From positions 186,001 to 250,000 of the forward strand of contig NZ_JAHIAB010000004.1 in assembly GCF_018760365.1 (NCBI RefSeq): 64,000 bases of DNA, read 5' to 3'. A model generated the notes under the pieces. The model saw nothing but the letters and a program-made list of their open reading frames with translations. It was not told the origin of the DNA and did no database searches. Position numbers and translations under genes: made by a program. Source of the stretch: Pseudooceanicola endophyticus. Its GTDB lineage: Bacteria > Pseudomonadota > Alphaproteobacteria > Rhodobacterales > Rhodobacteraceae. Position 1 is the stretch's first letter. Each line of letters begins with the position of its first letter. Positions 56,881 through 64,000 of this stretch are shown in pieces.

Positions 56881-58284
56881 ATGCCCAAGACCCCCGCCCT
56901 TACCTTCGCCCAGGACAGTGCCGGCGCGCTGCCGCTGCACGTGATCGAAACCGCCGCCCTGGCCCCCTGGCTGGAGGCGCAGCCCGCCGAGGTCGCGACC
57001 TGGGTGCGCGCCAGCGGTTTTACCGGCGCCCTGTCGCAGGCCTGCTTGGTGCCGGGGCCCGAGGGTCGTCCGGCGATGGCGCTGGCGGGCTACGGCGATG
57101 CGGCGGCGCGGGCGCGGTCCCGCTTCGTGCTGGCCGGTGCGGCGGCACGGCTGCCGGCGGGGGACTACCGGATCGCCTCGGGCCTGCCCGAGGAGGCCGC
57201 CGAGACCGAGGCCCTGGGCTGGCTTTTCGCCGGCTACGCCTTTGATCGCTACCGTGCGCAATCCGGCGTGAAGGCGCGTCTGGTGGCGCCGGACGGCATC
57301 CGCGCCGACCGGCTGGAAGCCATTGCCGCCGGCGAGGCGCTGACCCGCGACCTGATCAACACCCCGGCCTCCGACATGGGCCCGGCAGAGCTGGAAGCCG
57401 CCGCCCGCAGCCTGGCCGAGACCTTCGGCGCCCGGGTCGAGGTCACCACCGGAGAGGCCCTGCTGGCGCAGAACTTCCCGATGATCCACGCGGTCGGGCG
57501 TGCCGCCGCGCCGCATCGTGCGCCCCGGCTGATCGACCTGCGCTGGGGCGACAACGGCCCGATGCTGACGCTGGTCGGCAAGGGGGTCTGCTTCGACACC
57601 GGCGGGCTTGACCTGAAGCCCGCTTCCTCGATGGGGCTGATGAAGAAGGACATGGGCGGCTCGGCCACGGTGCTGGGGCTGGCGCGGATGATCATGGCGC
57701 GCGATCTGCCGGTGCGGCTGCGGGTGCTGATCCCGGCGGTCGAGAACGCGGTGGCGGGCGATGCCTTCAGGCCCCAGGACATCCTGACCTCCCGCAAGGG
57801 GCTGACGGTCGAGATCAACAATACCGATGCCGAGGGGCGGCTGGTGCTGGCCGATGCCCTGGCCTACGGGGCCGAGGAAAAGCCCGACCTGATGATCTCC
57901 TTCGCGACGCTGACGGGGGCCGCGCGGGTCGCCGTGGGCCCCGATATCGCGCCCTATTTCACCGATGATGCCGATGTGGCGGCGGCGCTGGAAAGCTCGG
58001 CCGCCGTGGTGGCGGATCCGGTCTGGCGGCTGCCCTTCCACGAGGCTTACGAAAGCATGATCGAACCCGGCATCGCCGATCTGGACAATGCGCCGAAGGG
58101 TGGGTTCGCGGGCTCCATCACGGCGGCGCTGTTCCTGCGCCGCTTTGCCGGGCCGGGCCTGCGCTACACCCATTTCGACATCTACGGCTGGGCGCCCTCG
58201 GATCTGCCGGGCCGCACGAAGGGCGGTACCGGGCAGGGCGCGCGGGCGCTCTTCTCGGCCCTGCCGGGGCTGCTGGGACTGTGA
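56881..58284 (+). CDS. Leucyl aminopeptidase family (M17) protein
   Basis: A 467-residue dizinc aminopeptidase of the M17 family. The C-terminal catalytic domain has VGKGVCFDTGGLDLKP (Lys and metal Asp), KKDMGGSATVLG and the signature NNTDAEGRLVLADAL. The N-terminal domain is short and divergent, as in the PepB/cysteinyl-glycine-type branch. Likely cytoplasmic peptide turnover. Its stop overlaps the GTG of the next gene by four bases, so the two peptidases are coupled. Confidence 0.93.
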   Translation: MPKTPALTFAQDSAGALPLHVIETAALAPWLEAQPAEVATWVRASGFTGALSQACLVPGPEGRPAMALAGYGDAAARARSRFVLAGAAARLPAGDYRIASGLPEEAAETEALGWLFAGYAFDRYRAQSGVKARLVAPDGIRADRLEAIAAGEALTRDLINTPASDMGPAELEAAARSLAETFGARVEVTTGEALLAQNFPMIHAVGRAAAPHRAPRLIDLRWGDNGPMLTLVGKGVCFDTGGLDLKPASSMGLMKKDMGGSATVLGLARMIMARDLPVRLRVLIPAVENAVAGDAFRPQDILTSRKGLTVEINNTDAEGRLVLADALAYGAEEKPDLMISFATLTGAARVAVGPDIAPYFTDDADVAAALESSAAVVADPVWRLPFHEAYESMIEPGIADLDNAPKGGFAGSITAALFLRRFAGPGLRYTHFDIYGWAPSDLPGRTKGGTGQGARALFSALPGLLGL

Positions 58285-59195
58285 GCGCGCCAGACCGCCG
58301 CCGCTGGCCCTGCAATGGCCGCGTCGCCGCCGAGCGCCTGCGCGGCCAGGCCGAGGCGCGGCATTTCACCGCCGGAGAGCTCTGCCGGGTGAAGGCCCCC
58401 GCCGCCGATCTGCTGGACGCCCCCGGGGGGGCGCGCGACCGCCAGCTGCTGCATGGCGATGAGGTACTGGTCTACGAGGTCCGTGAGGGCATGGCCTTCC
58501 TGGAGGCCCGCAAGGATGGTTACACCGGCTACCTGGAGGCCGCGGCCCTGGCGCCGGACCGGCCCGGCGCGCGGCCCAATGCCGCCGTCCGCCTGCGCGA
58601 GACGCTCTGCTACGACCGCCCGAGCGCCCGCAGCATGGCCTCGGGGCGGCTTTCGCTCGGCGCCCGGGTGCTGGTCGAAAGCCTGGAAGACGGCTGGGCG
58701 CGCACCGGCGCGGGGTACATTCCCGCCGCCCACCTGGATCTCGATCTCCGCCCCGAGGTCGATCCGGTCGCGGTTTCGGCCCGCCTTCTGGGCATGCCCT
58801 ATCTCTGGGGCGCCAACGGTTTCGGCGGCATCGACTGTTCCGGCCTGGTGCAGGCCGGCTGCCTCGCCTGCGGCATCGCCTGCCCGGGCGACAGCGACAT
58901 GCAGTCCCGCGAACTGGGCGATCCGCTGCCCGCGGACGCCCCGCTTGCCCGTGGCGACCTGCTGTTCTGGAAGGGCCATGTCGCCTGGGTCGCCGATCCG
59001 CGGACCATCCTGCATGCCAATGGCCACAGCATGAGCGTCGCCTACGAGGGCCTCCCCGAGGCCATTGCCCGCATCGCCGCCAGCGACGGCCCGGTCACCG
59101 CCCGCCGCCGCCTGCCGGGGCTGGACGCGCGGCTGGCCCGCGCCTCTGCCCATTTTCTTGTTCCAAATACCTCGGGGGGATCAGCCGCAGGCTGA
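58281..59195 (+). CDS. NlpC/P60 (C40) peptidase with SH3-like domains
   Basis: A 304-residue protein: two SH3-like domains (about 15-160; LHGDEVLVYEVREGMAFLEARKDGYTGYL is the first) then an NlpC/P60 domain with Cys in GIDCSGLVQAG, His in FWKGHVAWV and a polar third residue in HANGHSM. Cuts peptidoglycan stem or other peptides with D-Glu-mDAP links. No signal peptide is seen. GTG start overlaps the M17 stop. The last 14 residues (HFLVPNTSGGSAAG) are encoded by a composite intergenic element that belongs to the opposing DUF2794 gene, so the original stop was probably lost or displaced. Confidence 0.88.
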   Translation: MSAPDRRRWPCNGRVAAERLRGQAEARHFTAGELCRVKAPAADLLDAPGGARDRQLLHGDEVLVYEVREGMAFLEARKDGYTGYLEAAALAPDRPGARPNAAVRLRETLCYDRPSARSMASGRLSLGARVLVESLEDGWARTGAGYIPAAHLDLDLRPEVDPVAVSARLLGMPYLWGANGFGGIDCSGLVQAGCLACGIACPGDSDMQSRELGDPLPADAPLARGDLLFWKGHVAWVADPRTILHANGHSMSVAYEGLPEAIARIAASDGPVTARRRLPGLDARLARASAHFLVPNTSGGSAAG

Positions 59196-59212
59196 GGGGG
59201 GCAGCGCCCCCC
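59151..59212 (-). repeat. Composite stem-loop element, copy A6
   Basis: On the minus strand after the DUF2794 gene: GGGGGGC-GCT-GCCCCCC, TCAGCC-TGC-GGCTGA, TCCCCCCGAGGTATTTGG, AACAAGAAAATG. Its tail half lies inside the 3' end of the opposite-strand NlpC/P60 gene and supplies that gene's last codons and stop. Confidence 0.8.
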
Positions 59213-59225
59213 GCCAACGCCGGTC

Positions 59226-59567
59226 CTATTCGACCGCGCGGATCAGCTTGCGCTCCAGCACCCGCAGCACGGTGCGCAGGTCGTGGCCGCGTTTCATCAC
59301 CTGTCCGTCCATGCCGAGCACGGCGTACATGCCCTGCCTGTTGCGCAGCTTCGGGCGCTTTTCGATCCGGTAGAGCGGGTGTTCGGCGGTGCGCCGGAAG
59401 ATCGAGAAGACGGCCACGTCGCTCAGCGCGGAGATGCCGTAATCGCGCCATTCGCCTGCCGCCACCATCCGCCCGTAGAGCGACAGGATGATGTTCAGCT
59501 CGGTCCGGTGGAAAGCCACCTGCTGGGCGGAGCCCCCTGGGATCGGGGGCGGTGTTTGCACTGTCAT
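59226..59567 (-). CDS. DUF2794 protein
   Basis: A 113-residue protein of the alphaproteobacterial DUF2794 family: FHRTELNIILSLYGRMVAAGEWRDYGISALSDVAVFSIFRRTAEHPLYRIEK and RNRQGMYAVLGMDGQVMKRGHDLRTVLRVLERKLI, read in parts. Soluble, no known function. The ATG at 59567 is preferred to longer in-frame frames that run through repeat B7. Confidence 0.87.
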   Translation of the reverse strand: MTVQTPPPIPGGSAQQVAFHRTELNIILSLYGRMVAAGEWRDYGISALSDVAVFSIFRRTAEHPLYRIEKRPKLRNRQGMYAVLGMDGQVMKRGHDLRTVLRVLERKLIRAVE

Positions 59568-59660
59568 GAAGAAAAGGTGCGCCCGGTGCGGGGCAAAATC
59601 AAGGTGCTTCGTGGTGGCGCCGTGCCGGTGGCGGGGCGATGCGCCGGTTTCGGGCGGTGC

Positions 59661-59727
59661 GGGGGGCTCTGCCCCCCTCGGCGCGTGCCGCGCCGAGTCC
59701 CCCGCCATATTTGGGGAAAGATGAAAG
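59661..59727 (+). repeat. Composite stem-loop element, copy B7
   Basis: GGGGGGC-TCT-GCCCCCC hairpin, CTCGGCGCG-TGC-CGCGCCGAG hairpin, then TCCCCCGCCATATTTGGGG and AAAGATGAAAG. It ends 6 bases before the imuB stop, in opposite orientation to both neighbouring genes. Confidence 0.8.
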
Positions 59728-59733
59728 CCTGAC

Positions 59734-61413
59734 TCAGCCGTAGCTGCCCTGGCAGAACCAGCCGCCGGGCAGATCGGCGCCATGGGCCAGGAACAGCCAG
59801 AGGGCCCGGCCGTCCTCCAGCACGGCGGTGACGTAGTCGCGGGTGCCGCTGCGCCAGGCGGGATCGGCCAGCCACCATTCCGGGGCGATGCGTTCGCGGG
59901 CGGGGTGGGGCAGCAGGGCGCAGTCCTGGCGGCGCCAGCGGATCCGGCGCGGCGGCAGGCTTTCGGGGGGCAGCTGCGGGGCCGGTTCAGGGGGCCACAT
60001 CCGCAGCGGGCGGGGCTGGGGCGGCGGCATCCAGGGGCTGTCGGGGGCGTCGGACCAGGCGGCGGCCAGGGTCAGCGCGCCCTTCTCGGGGATATGGGAG
60101 GCGCCGGGATGGCGGCGGGTCAGCGCCTCCAGGCCGATGCGGGCGCCGATGCGGGCCAGCAGGTCGTCGCGGGCGGGGGCGACGGGACGCCCCGGACGCC
60201 AGGCCGGCGAGGCGTTGCGCCGGCTGTCCAGGGGCAGCGGATCCGGGCGGGGCGCCTCTTCGGGGGCTTCGGTCCGGGCGGCGATCAGGCGCAGCATGTC
60301 GATGCCGAAGCCCGCATCGATCTGCGCCAGTTTCATCACCAGCAAGGGCCGGATGCGGGCGGGATCGGTGGTCGGACGGGCCAGCCCCACGGCGACCCAC
60401 TGCATCGTGCCGTCGCTGCGCCAGGCCTCGAGCCGGATCTGGCGGGCGGCGCGGTCCTCCTGGCGCAGCGTGTCGCAGAGCCGCGGCAGCAGCCGGTCGA
60501 GGCCTGCCAGCAGGTCCTCCTCGAGGCCGATCGGGTCCGGCAGGGTCAGGCGGGTGGCAAAGGCCGGGGCCTCGCGCCGGGGCGAGACCGGTTCGGGGGC
60601 GTGCCCCAGGGCCTGGTCGAGGCGCAGCACCAGCCCCTGGCCGAAGCGCCGGGCCAGCGGGCCGCGCGGCTGGCCGGCCAGGTCGCCGATGCGCCGCAGC
60701 CCGAGGCGGTTCAGCTGGTCGAGCACCTCGGGGGCCAGGCGCAGCGCCGCGACCGGCAGCGGCGCGAGGATGCGGCCCAGCTGACCGGGGGGCGCGATGC
60801 GGCTGGCCGGGGCGGCCCCGGCGGCGATCACCGGGGCGCTGCCGCCGCGGTCCCAGTGCCGCCGGGTGGCTCGGGAGCGGGTGGCGCGCGCCTCCTGGTC
60901 GATGGCATCGCCGCTGCGGTCCGACCCGGCCCGGGCCCCGGCGTAGCGGGCCAGCGCCCAGGCGCCGCCGGGGGTATCGGCGATGGCGCCGCGGGCGGTC
61001 AGCCCCAGCCCGGCGCAGTCCTCTTCCAGGCGGGTCAGCAGCGCCTCCTCTCCGCCGAAGAGCCGGGCGCAGCCGGTGATGTCCAGCACCAGCCCGTCGC
61101 TGCCACTTTCGGCGATCCAGGGGGAATAGCGCCCGGCCCAGCGGCGCAGCGCGGTCAGCATCCCGGCCTCGGCCTCGGGGTTGCGCAGGCGGGTCAGCAG
61201 GTCGGGGCAGAGGCTGCGGGCCTCGCGCAGCGGCTGGCCGCGCCGCAGGCCAAGCGCCTGGGCCCCGGGCGACAGCGCGCTGAGCACCTGGCGGTTGCCG
61301 GTATCCTCGACCACGGCAAGCGGCAGTGCCGGGTCGATGCCGTCCCGGCGCAGGATCCGCTCCGCGCCGAGACGGCAGAACCAGAGCGACAGGATGCGGC
61401 GGGGGACGGGCAT
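59734..61413 (-). CDS. imuB: ImuB-like Y-family DNA polymerase homologue
   Basis: A 559-residue ImuB-type protein (adapter of the ImuA-ImuB-DnaE2 mutasome). It starts RRILSLWFCRLGAERILRRDG where active Y-polymerases carry the catalytic Asp motif, and reads SDGLVLDITGCARLFGGE in place of SIDE-x-x-D, so polymerase activity is not expected. The little-finger region and a Pro/Arg-rich tail follow. imuA would be upstream and dnaE2 downstream in a complete cassette; here a cytochrome gene and a DUF2794 gene are found instead. A LexA box is just upstream. Confidence 0.85.
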   Translation of the reverse strand: MPVPRRILSLWFCRLGAERILRRDGIDPALPLAVVEDTGNRQVLSALSPGAQALGLRRGQPLREARSLCPDLLTRLRNPEAEAGMLTALRRWAGRYSPWIAESGSDGLVLDITGCARLFGGEEALLTRLEEDCAGLGLTARGAIADTPGGAWALARYAGARAGSDRSGDAIDQEARATRSRATRRHWDRGGSAPVIAAGAAPASRIAPPGQLGRILAPLPVAALRLAPEVLDQLNRLGLRRIGDLAGQPRGPLARRFGQGLVLRLDQALGHAPEPVSPRREAPAFATRLTLPDPIGLEEDLLAGLDRLLPRLCDTLRQEDRAARQIRLEAWRSDGTMQWVAVGLARPTTDPARIRPLLVMKLAQIDAGFGIDMLRLIAARTEAPEEAPRPDPLPLDSRRNASPAWRPGRPVAPARDDLLARIGARIGLEALTRRHPGASHIPEKGALTLAAAWSDAPDSPWMPPPQPRPLRMWPPEPAPQLPPESLPPRRIRWRRQDCALLPHPARERIAPEWWLADPAWRSGTRDYVTAVLEDGRALWLFLAHGADLPGGWFCQGSYG

Positions 61414-61426
61414 GATCGGGGCCTTT

Positions 61427-61441
61427 GTTCACTTTATGTTC
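61427..61441. promoter_or_regulatory. Alphaproteobacterial SOS (LexA) box upstream of imuB
   Basis: GTTC (61427-61430), N7 (ACTTTAT), GTTC (61438-61441) is a perfect match to the GTTC-N7-GTTC direct repeat recognised by LexA in Rhodobacter and relatives. It starts 14 bases from the imuB start codon, so it fits repression of imuB. The divergent cytochrome c gene begins about 90 bases away. Confidence 0.8.
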
Positions 61442-61532
61442 GTATTTACGCCCTTGCGATGCGCCTGTCGAGACCCCTTGGCAGCGCCGCGTGCTGCGCT
61501 AAGCTCCCTTAGGTCAACGGGAGATTTCCATC

Positions 61533-61970
61533 ATGAAACGACAGATATTCGCCCTTTCCCTCGGTCTGCTGGCGGTGGCCGCGGGCGTGCAGGCCAAGGA
61601 GGGCGTCGCCAATGCGGCGGCGGGCAAGCGCATGGACCTCATGGACGAGATCCGCGCGAGCTTTGCGGTGATCGGCGGCATGGCGCAGGGCAAGACCGCC
61701 TTCGACGCGGATGCGGCGGCGGCGGCACGGGCGAAGCTGCTGGAGGATGCGGCGATGATCCCCGCGGTCTTCAAGCCCGAGGAAAGCGATCCGAAATCCA
61801 AGGCCGCCCCGGCGATCTGGGAGGACTGGGACGAATTCACCGAACATGCCGGTGCGCTGGAGACGGCGGTGCAGGGGCTTGATACCGCGTCGCTGGACAC
61901 GGTGAAGGCGGGCTTCGGGCCGGTGGCGAAAAGCTGCGGCAGCTGCCACGGCGAATTTCGCCTGAAGTAA
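61533..61970 (+). CDS. Class II (c'/c556-type) cytochrome c
   Basis: A 145-residue periplasmic cytochrome: signal peptide MKRQIFALSLGLLAVAAGVQA, four-helix bundle sequence rich in Ala and acidic residues, and the heme site near the C-terminus, SCGSCHGEFRLK (Cys-x-x-Cys-His), as in cytochrome c' and c556. A Met near residue 34 could be an axial ligand. Cytochromes c' bind NO; c556 types are electron carriers; which one this is cannot be told. No partner redox genes adjacent. Confidence 0.9.
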   Translation: MKRQIFALSLGLLAVAAGVQAKEGVANAAAGKRMDLMDEIRASFAVIGGMAQGKTAFDADAAAAARAKLLEDAAMIPAVFKPEESDPKSKAAPAIWEDWDEFTEHAGALETAVQGLDTASLDTVKAGFGPVAKSCGSCHGEFRLK

Positions 61971-61991
61971 ACCCGTCCGGTCGGGAAAGCG

Positions 61992-62030
61992 GGGCGCGCG
62001 TGGCCGGAGGGGCCGCGCGCGCCCTTTTGA
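61992..62030 (+). terminator. Intrinsic terminator after the cytochrome gene
   Basis: Fourteen-bp stem (61992-62005 with 62011-62024, one T-G pair), loop GGAGG, then TTTT. One of the strongest terminators in the window. Confidence 0.85.
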
Positions 62031-62035
62031 CGGGC

Positions 62036-62638
62036 TCAGATGCAGCGGATCGCGGCGACGCGCCCGGCCGCGTCGAGGTGGATGGTCAGCCGGTCGGGGC
62101 GATGATCCATGGTCATCTGGCCGTTTTCCGGGATCACCCGGTAGGGGCCGGTGCGATCCGCCATCATGCTTTCGTCATAGGTCTGGCCGACCAGGTCCAG
62201 GTAGGGATCCATCCCGCAGCTGTCGGAGGGATCGGCCGCGGCGGCGCCCCCCGAGGCGAGCTCGTCCTGGGGGACAGGCAGGGGGCCCTCGTCCGGGGTG
62301 TCGGGGGTGTCGGAGGTGGCCGCCAGGGCCTGGGCCACGTCGCTGGTCAGCGATCCGGTATCGTCGCCCGGCGTGGCGGTGGCCTGGTCCGAGCCCGAGC
62401 CCGAGCCCGCCAGGTCGCCGGGACCCGGCGGCAGGTCGGTCGAGGTGACGGGGGCGGCGCCCTCGACGGCATTCACCTGCGGCTGCAGCGGGGCTGCGGG
62501 CGCGGCGGGCGCGCGTTCCAGCGGCGGCGCCTCGCAGGCGGCAAGCGCCAGAAGCAGCGGCAGGGTCAGCGGCAGGGCGCGCAGGGCTCCGGCACGCGGT
62601 GTCGCGGGGCGGGTCATCTTGGGCAGGATCGGCGGCAT
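62036..62638 (-). CDS. Lipoprotein with I78-peptidase-inhibitor-like C-terminus
   Basis: A 200-residue lipoprotein: lipobox LALAAC after a hydrophobic stretch, a long Ala/Pro/Gly/Asp-rich linker (about 36-135), then a small C-terminal domain SCGMDPYLDLVGQTYDESM...GPYRVIPENGQMTMDHRPDRLTIHLDAAGRVAAIRCI. The end fits the I78 inhibitor pattern (Cys pair, LVGQ, RVI, TMD-x-R-x-DRL). I78 proteins inhibit subtilisin-like proteases or are of unknown role. Outer-membrane anchoring is likely since position +2 is Glu. ATG at 62617 is an alternative start. Confidence 0.78.
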   Translation of the reverse strand: MPPILPKMTRPATPRAGALRALPLTLPLLLALAACEAPPLERAPAAPAAPLQPQVNAVEGAAPVTSTDLPPGPGDLAGSGSGSDQATATPGDDTGSLTSDVAQALAATSDTPDTPDEGPLPVPQDELASGGAAAADPSDSCGMDPYLDLVGQTYDESMMADRTGPYRVIPENGQMTMDHRPDRLTIHLDAAGRVAAIRCI

Positions 62639-62661
62639 GGGCTCTCTCTCTTGCGGGGCGG

Positions 62662-63333
62662 TCAGCGCATCATCGCAGAACGTGGGGCGCGCAGGTCTTC
62701 CGACCAGTCCGATCTATGTGCTCCGTAGCGCGCAAGGAAGGTATCGACGGCCTCGCGGGCAACACGGGCGCGTTCCTCGAGCGAGAGGTCGCGGTCCAGC
62801 CCGAAGAGCATACGGACGAAAAAGCCCGCCCGGCACAGTTCGACGAACTGGTGGGCGGCCATGTCGGGATCCGCGATGGCCATTTCGCCGGTGACGGCGG
62901 CGGTCCGCAGGAAATCGCTGAGCAGCCGATGCGCCATTTCCGGGCCGCTTTCGTAGAATTCCAGGGCCAGGTCGGGGAAACGGTCGGCCTCGGTGGTGCA
63001 GATCCGGAAGATCGCCAGCGCCATCGGCGAGCAGAAGTAGTCCACCATCCGGGTGGCGGCGATCTCCAGCAGGGCGGGGGCGGGCAGGTCCACCGGCACC
63101 GTGGTCAGGGCCTCGCTGGCCTGGCGGCGGCATTCCAGACGGGCCACCTCGATGAACAGCAGCCGCTTGTCGGGGAAGTAGGAATAGAGCGTGGCCTTCG
63201 ACACCTTCGCCTCACGGGCGATGTCATCGACGCAGGCACCGTCGAACCCGTCCTGAAGGAAGACCTTGCGCGCGCCCTCCAGCACCTGATCGTACTTGCG
63301 CCCCCGGCGCCTTTGCACAGCGTCGTCCGTCAT
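62662..63333 (-). CDS. TetR/AcrR-family regulator
   Basis: A 223-residue TetR protein. The helix-turn-helix (about 13-60; RKYDQVLEGARKVFLQDGFDGACVDDIAREAKVSKATLYSYFPDKRLLF in parts) is typical, followed by an AefR-like C-terminal ligand domain. It is divergent from the LOV gene across a 280-base gap with no other gene, and upstream of the I78-like lipoprotein gene on the same strand. Confidence 0.92.
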   Translation of the reverse strand: MTDDAVQRRRGRKYDQVLEGARKVFLQDGFDGACVDDIAREAKVSKATLYSYFPDKRLLFIEVARLECRRQASEALTTVPVDLPAPALLEIAATRMVDYFCSPMALAIFRICTTEADRFPDLALEFYESGPEMAHRLLSDFLRTAAVTGEMAIADPDMAAHQFVELCRAGFFVRMLFGLDRDLSLEERARVAREAVDTFLARYGAHRSDWSEDLRAPRSAMMR

Positions 63334-63613
63334 CGTGGTGGTCCTTCATCCCCGCAGTCCTGACCCGGCAGGATCCCGTCCGGTTAAATCCTGCCGTGAA
63401 AACGAAGTATACACCTTTCCCGTCGCCCGGGGACAGCGATGGCGCGCTATCCTAGGGGCAGGGCGGAGAACCGGCAGGACTTGGCCGGTTTCGCGGGCGG
63501 CGCCGCTATGGCCTTGACGATGCGGGAGTGTTTCGTTCCGCGGTGGTCTTTGCTTGCATCCGGATCGGGCTATGTGTCTAGCCTGACCGGCCCCAGCTGA
63601 TTGGACCCCTCCG
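63334..63613. other. Intergenic gap between the TetR and LOV genes
   Basis: 280 bases between divergent genes. It must hold both promoters. I see a GTATAC-centred stretch near 63410 and no convincing long palindrome, composite element or small gene. Confidence 0.5.
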
Positions 63614-64000
63614 ATGCCCGCCTCGACGACGACGCCCCTTCCCGCCTCCCTGGAGGCCTATTGCGAAAGGTCCCGGATCGCGCTGACGCTGGCCTCGGCC
63701 CGGCTGCCCGACCAGCCGCTGATCTTCGCCAACCAGGCCTTCCTGACCCTGACCGGCTACGACGCGGAAGAGGTGCTGGACCGCAACTGCCGCTTCCTTC
63801 AGGGCGGAGAGACACCGGACGACCAGAAGGCGGCCCTGCGGGCCTTCATCGCCGATGACGGGATCGAGGCGAACTGCTTCCCGGTGATGAACTTCCGCAA
63901 GGACGGGTCGCGCTTCGACAACTACGTTTTCATGACCCGCCTGCGCGACAGCCATGGCGTGACCCAGTTTTTCCTGGGCTCCCAGTTCGATATGTCCCAT
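63614..64000 (+). CDS. LOV-domain photoreceptor, N-terminal part (runs off the window)
   Basis: The frame opens at ATG 63614 and is open to the last base (129 residues). It is a blue-light-type LOV domain: NCRFLQG at 58-64 with the flavin-adduct Cys59, NFRKDG (Asn93), FDNYVFM (Asn103) and GSQFDMS (Gln124), the four residues that hold the flavin in known LOV proteins. Whatever effector follows (kinase, helix or none) is outside the window. Confidence 0.88.
   Translation, partial: MPASTTTPLPASLEAYCERSRIALTLASARLPDQPLIFANQAFLTLTGYDAEEVLDRNCRFLQGGETPDDQKAALRAFIADDGIEANCFPVMNFRKDGSRFDNYVFMTRLRDSHGVTQFFLGSQFDMSH

Overview
The window is high-GC DNA from an alphaproteobacterium, almost certainly a member of the Rhodobacterales (Rhodobacteraceae/Roseobacter-type). 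The evidence is gene content and order: the rpoZ-rel-DUF2062-pdxJ-acpS-lepB-rnc-era-DUF1491-recO block, three peptide deformylase genes ahead of fmt, the mutY / DUF721 / DsbA neighbourhood, and the alphaproteobacterial LexA motif GTTC-N7-GTTC. It is ordinary chromosome. I found no tRNA or rRNA gene, transposase, integrase, phage module or CRISPR array.

Layout. 1-6.2 kb: 3' end of glcF, an Hsp20 chaperone with a possible RNA-thermometer leader, a VOC protein and a MalY/PatB lyase, then def1-def2-def3-fmt. 6.2-9.6 kb: rnhA, ispH, a YqaA-like membrane protein and a NYN-domain protein on the minus strand, then folK. 9.7-21.9 kb: the information-processing and core block from rpoZ to recO, interrupted by a LysR gene, a small unknown gene, an EamA transporter and a Pr6Pr membrane protein. 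21.9-29.3 kb: FAH-family hydrolase, adenine deaminase, AlkB-type hydroxylase, mutY, DUF721 protein, DsbA-like protein and an NADP-dependent reductase. 29.4-38.9 kb: smpB, sulfurtransferase, aromatic aminotransferase, VOC protein, thioredoxin-like protein, dapA, slt, EamA, mnmD and a divergent FAD oxidoreductase. 38.9-46.4 kb: thioesterase, fbp, rpe, a HisKA_2 sensor kinase, a PAS-LuxR regulator, an M20 deacylase and a fused panB-panC gene. 46.5-52.3 kb: a peptide-type ABC importer and an FMN reductase. 52.5-64 kb: asd, DUF4139 protein, beta-carbonic anhydrase, M17 aminopeptidase, NlpC/P60 protein, DUF2794 protein, an orphan imuB with an SOS box, a class II cytochrome c, an I78-like lipoprotein, a TetR regulator, and the start of a LOV photoreceptor that runs off the end.

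How genes work together. The deformylase/fmt set handles N-formyl-methionine at the start and end of initiation. The rpoZ-recO block combines transcription, stringent response, B6 and ACP cofactor supply, secretion, RNA processing and repair. The importer genes form one unit in which the binding-protein gene is separated from the permeases by a large stem-loop.

Most notable is a set of composite intergenic elements. Ten copies carry a GGGGGC-N3-GCCCCC hairpin, then a second hairpin whose arms differ in every copy but stay self-complementary (loop often TGC), then a tail built on TCCCCCG...ATATTT or GGTATTT. Seven further tail copies occur, one of them inside a coding region. A second, two-copy family also shows compensatory stem changes. 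Other points of interest are the in-frame PanB-PanC fusion, the third deformylase that has lost both its metal-ligand Cys and its catalytic Glu, and the orphan imuB with a perfect LexA box.
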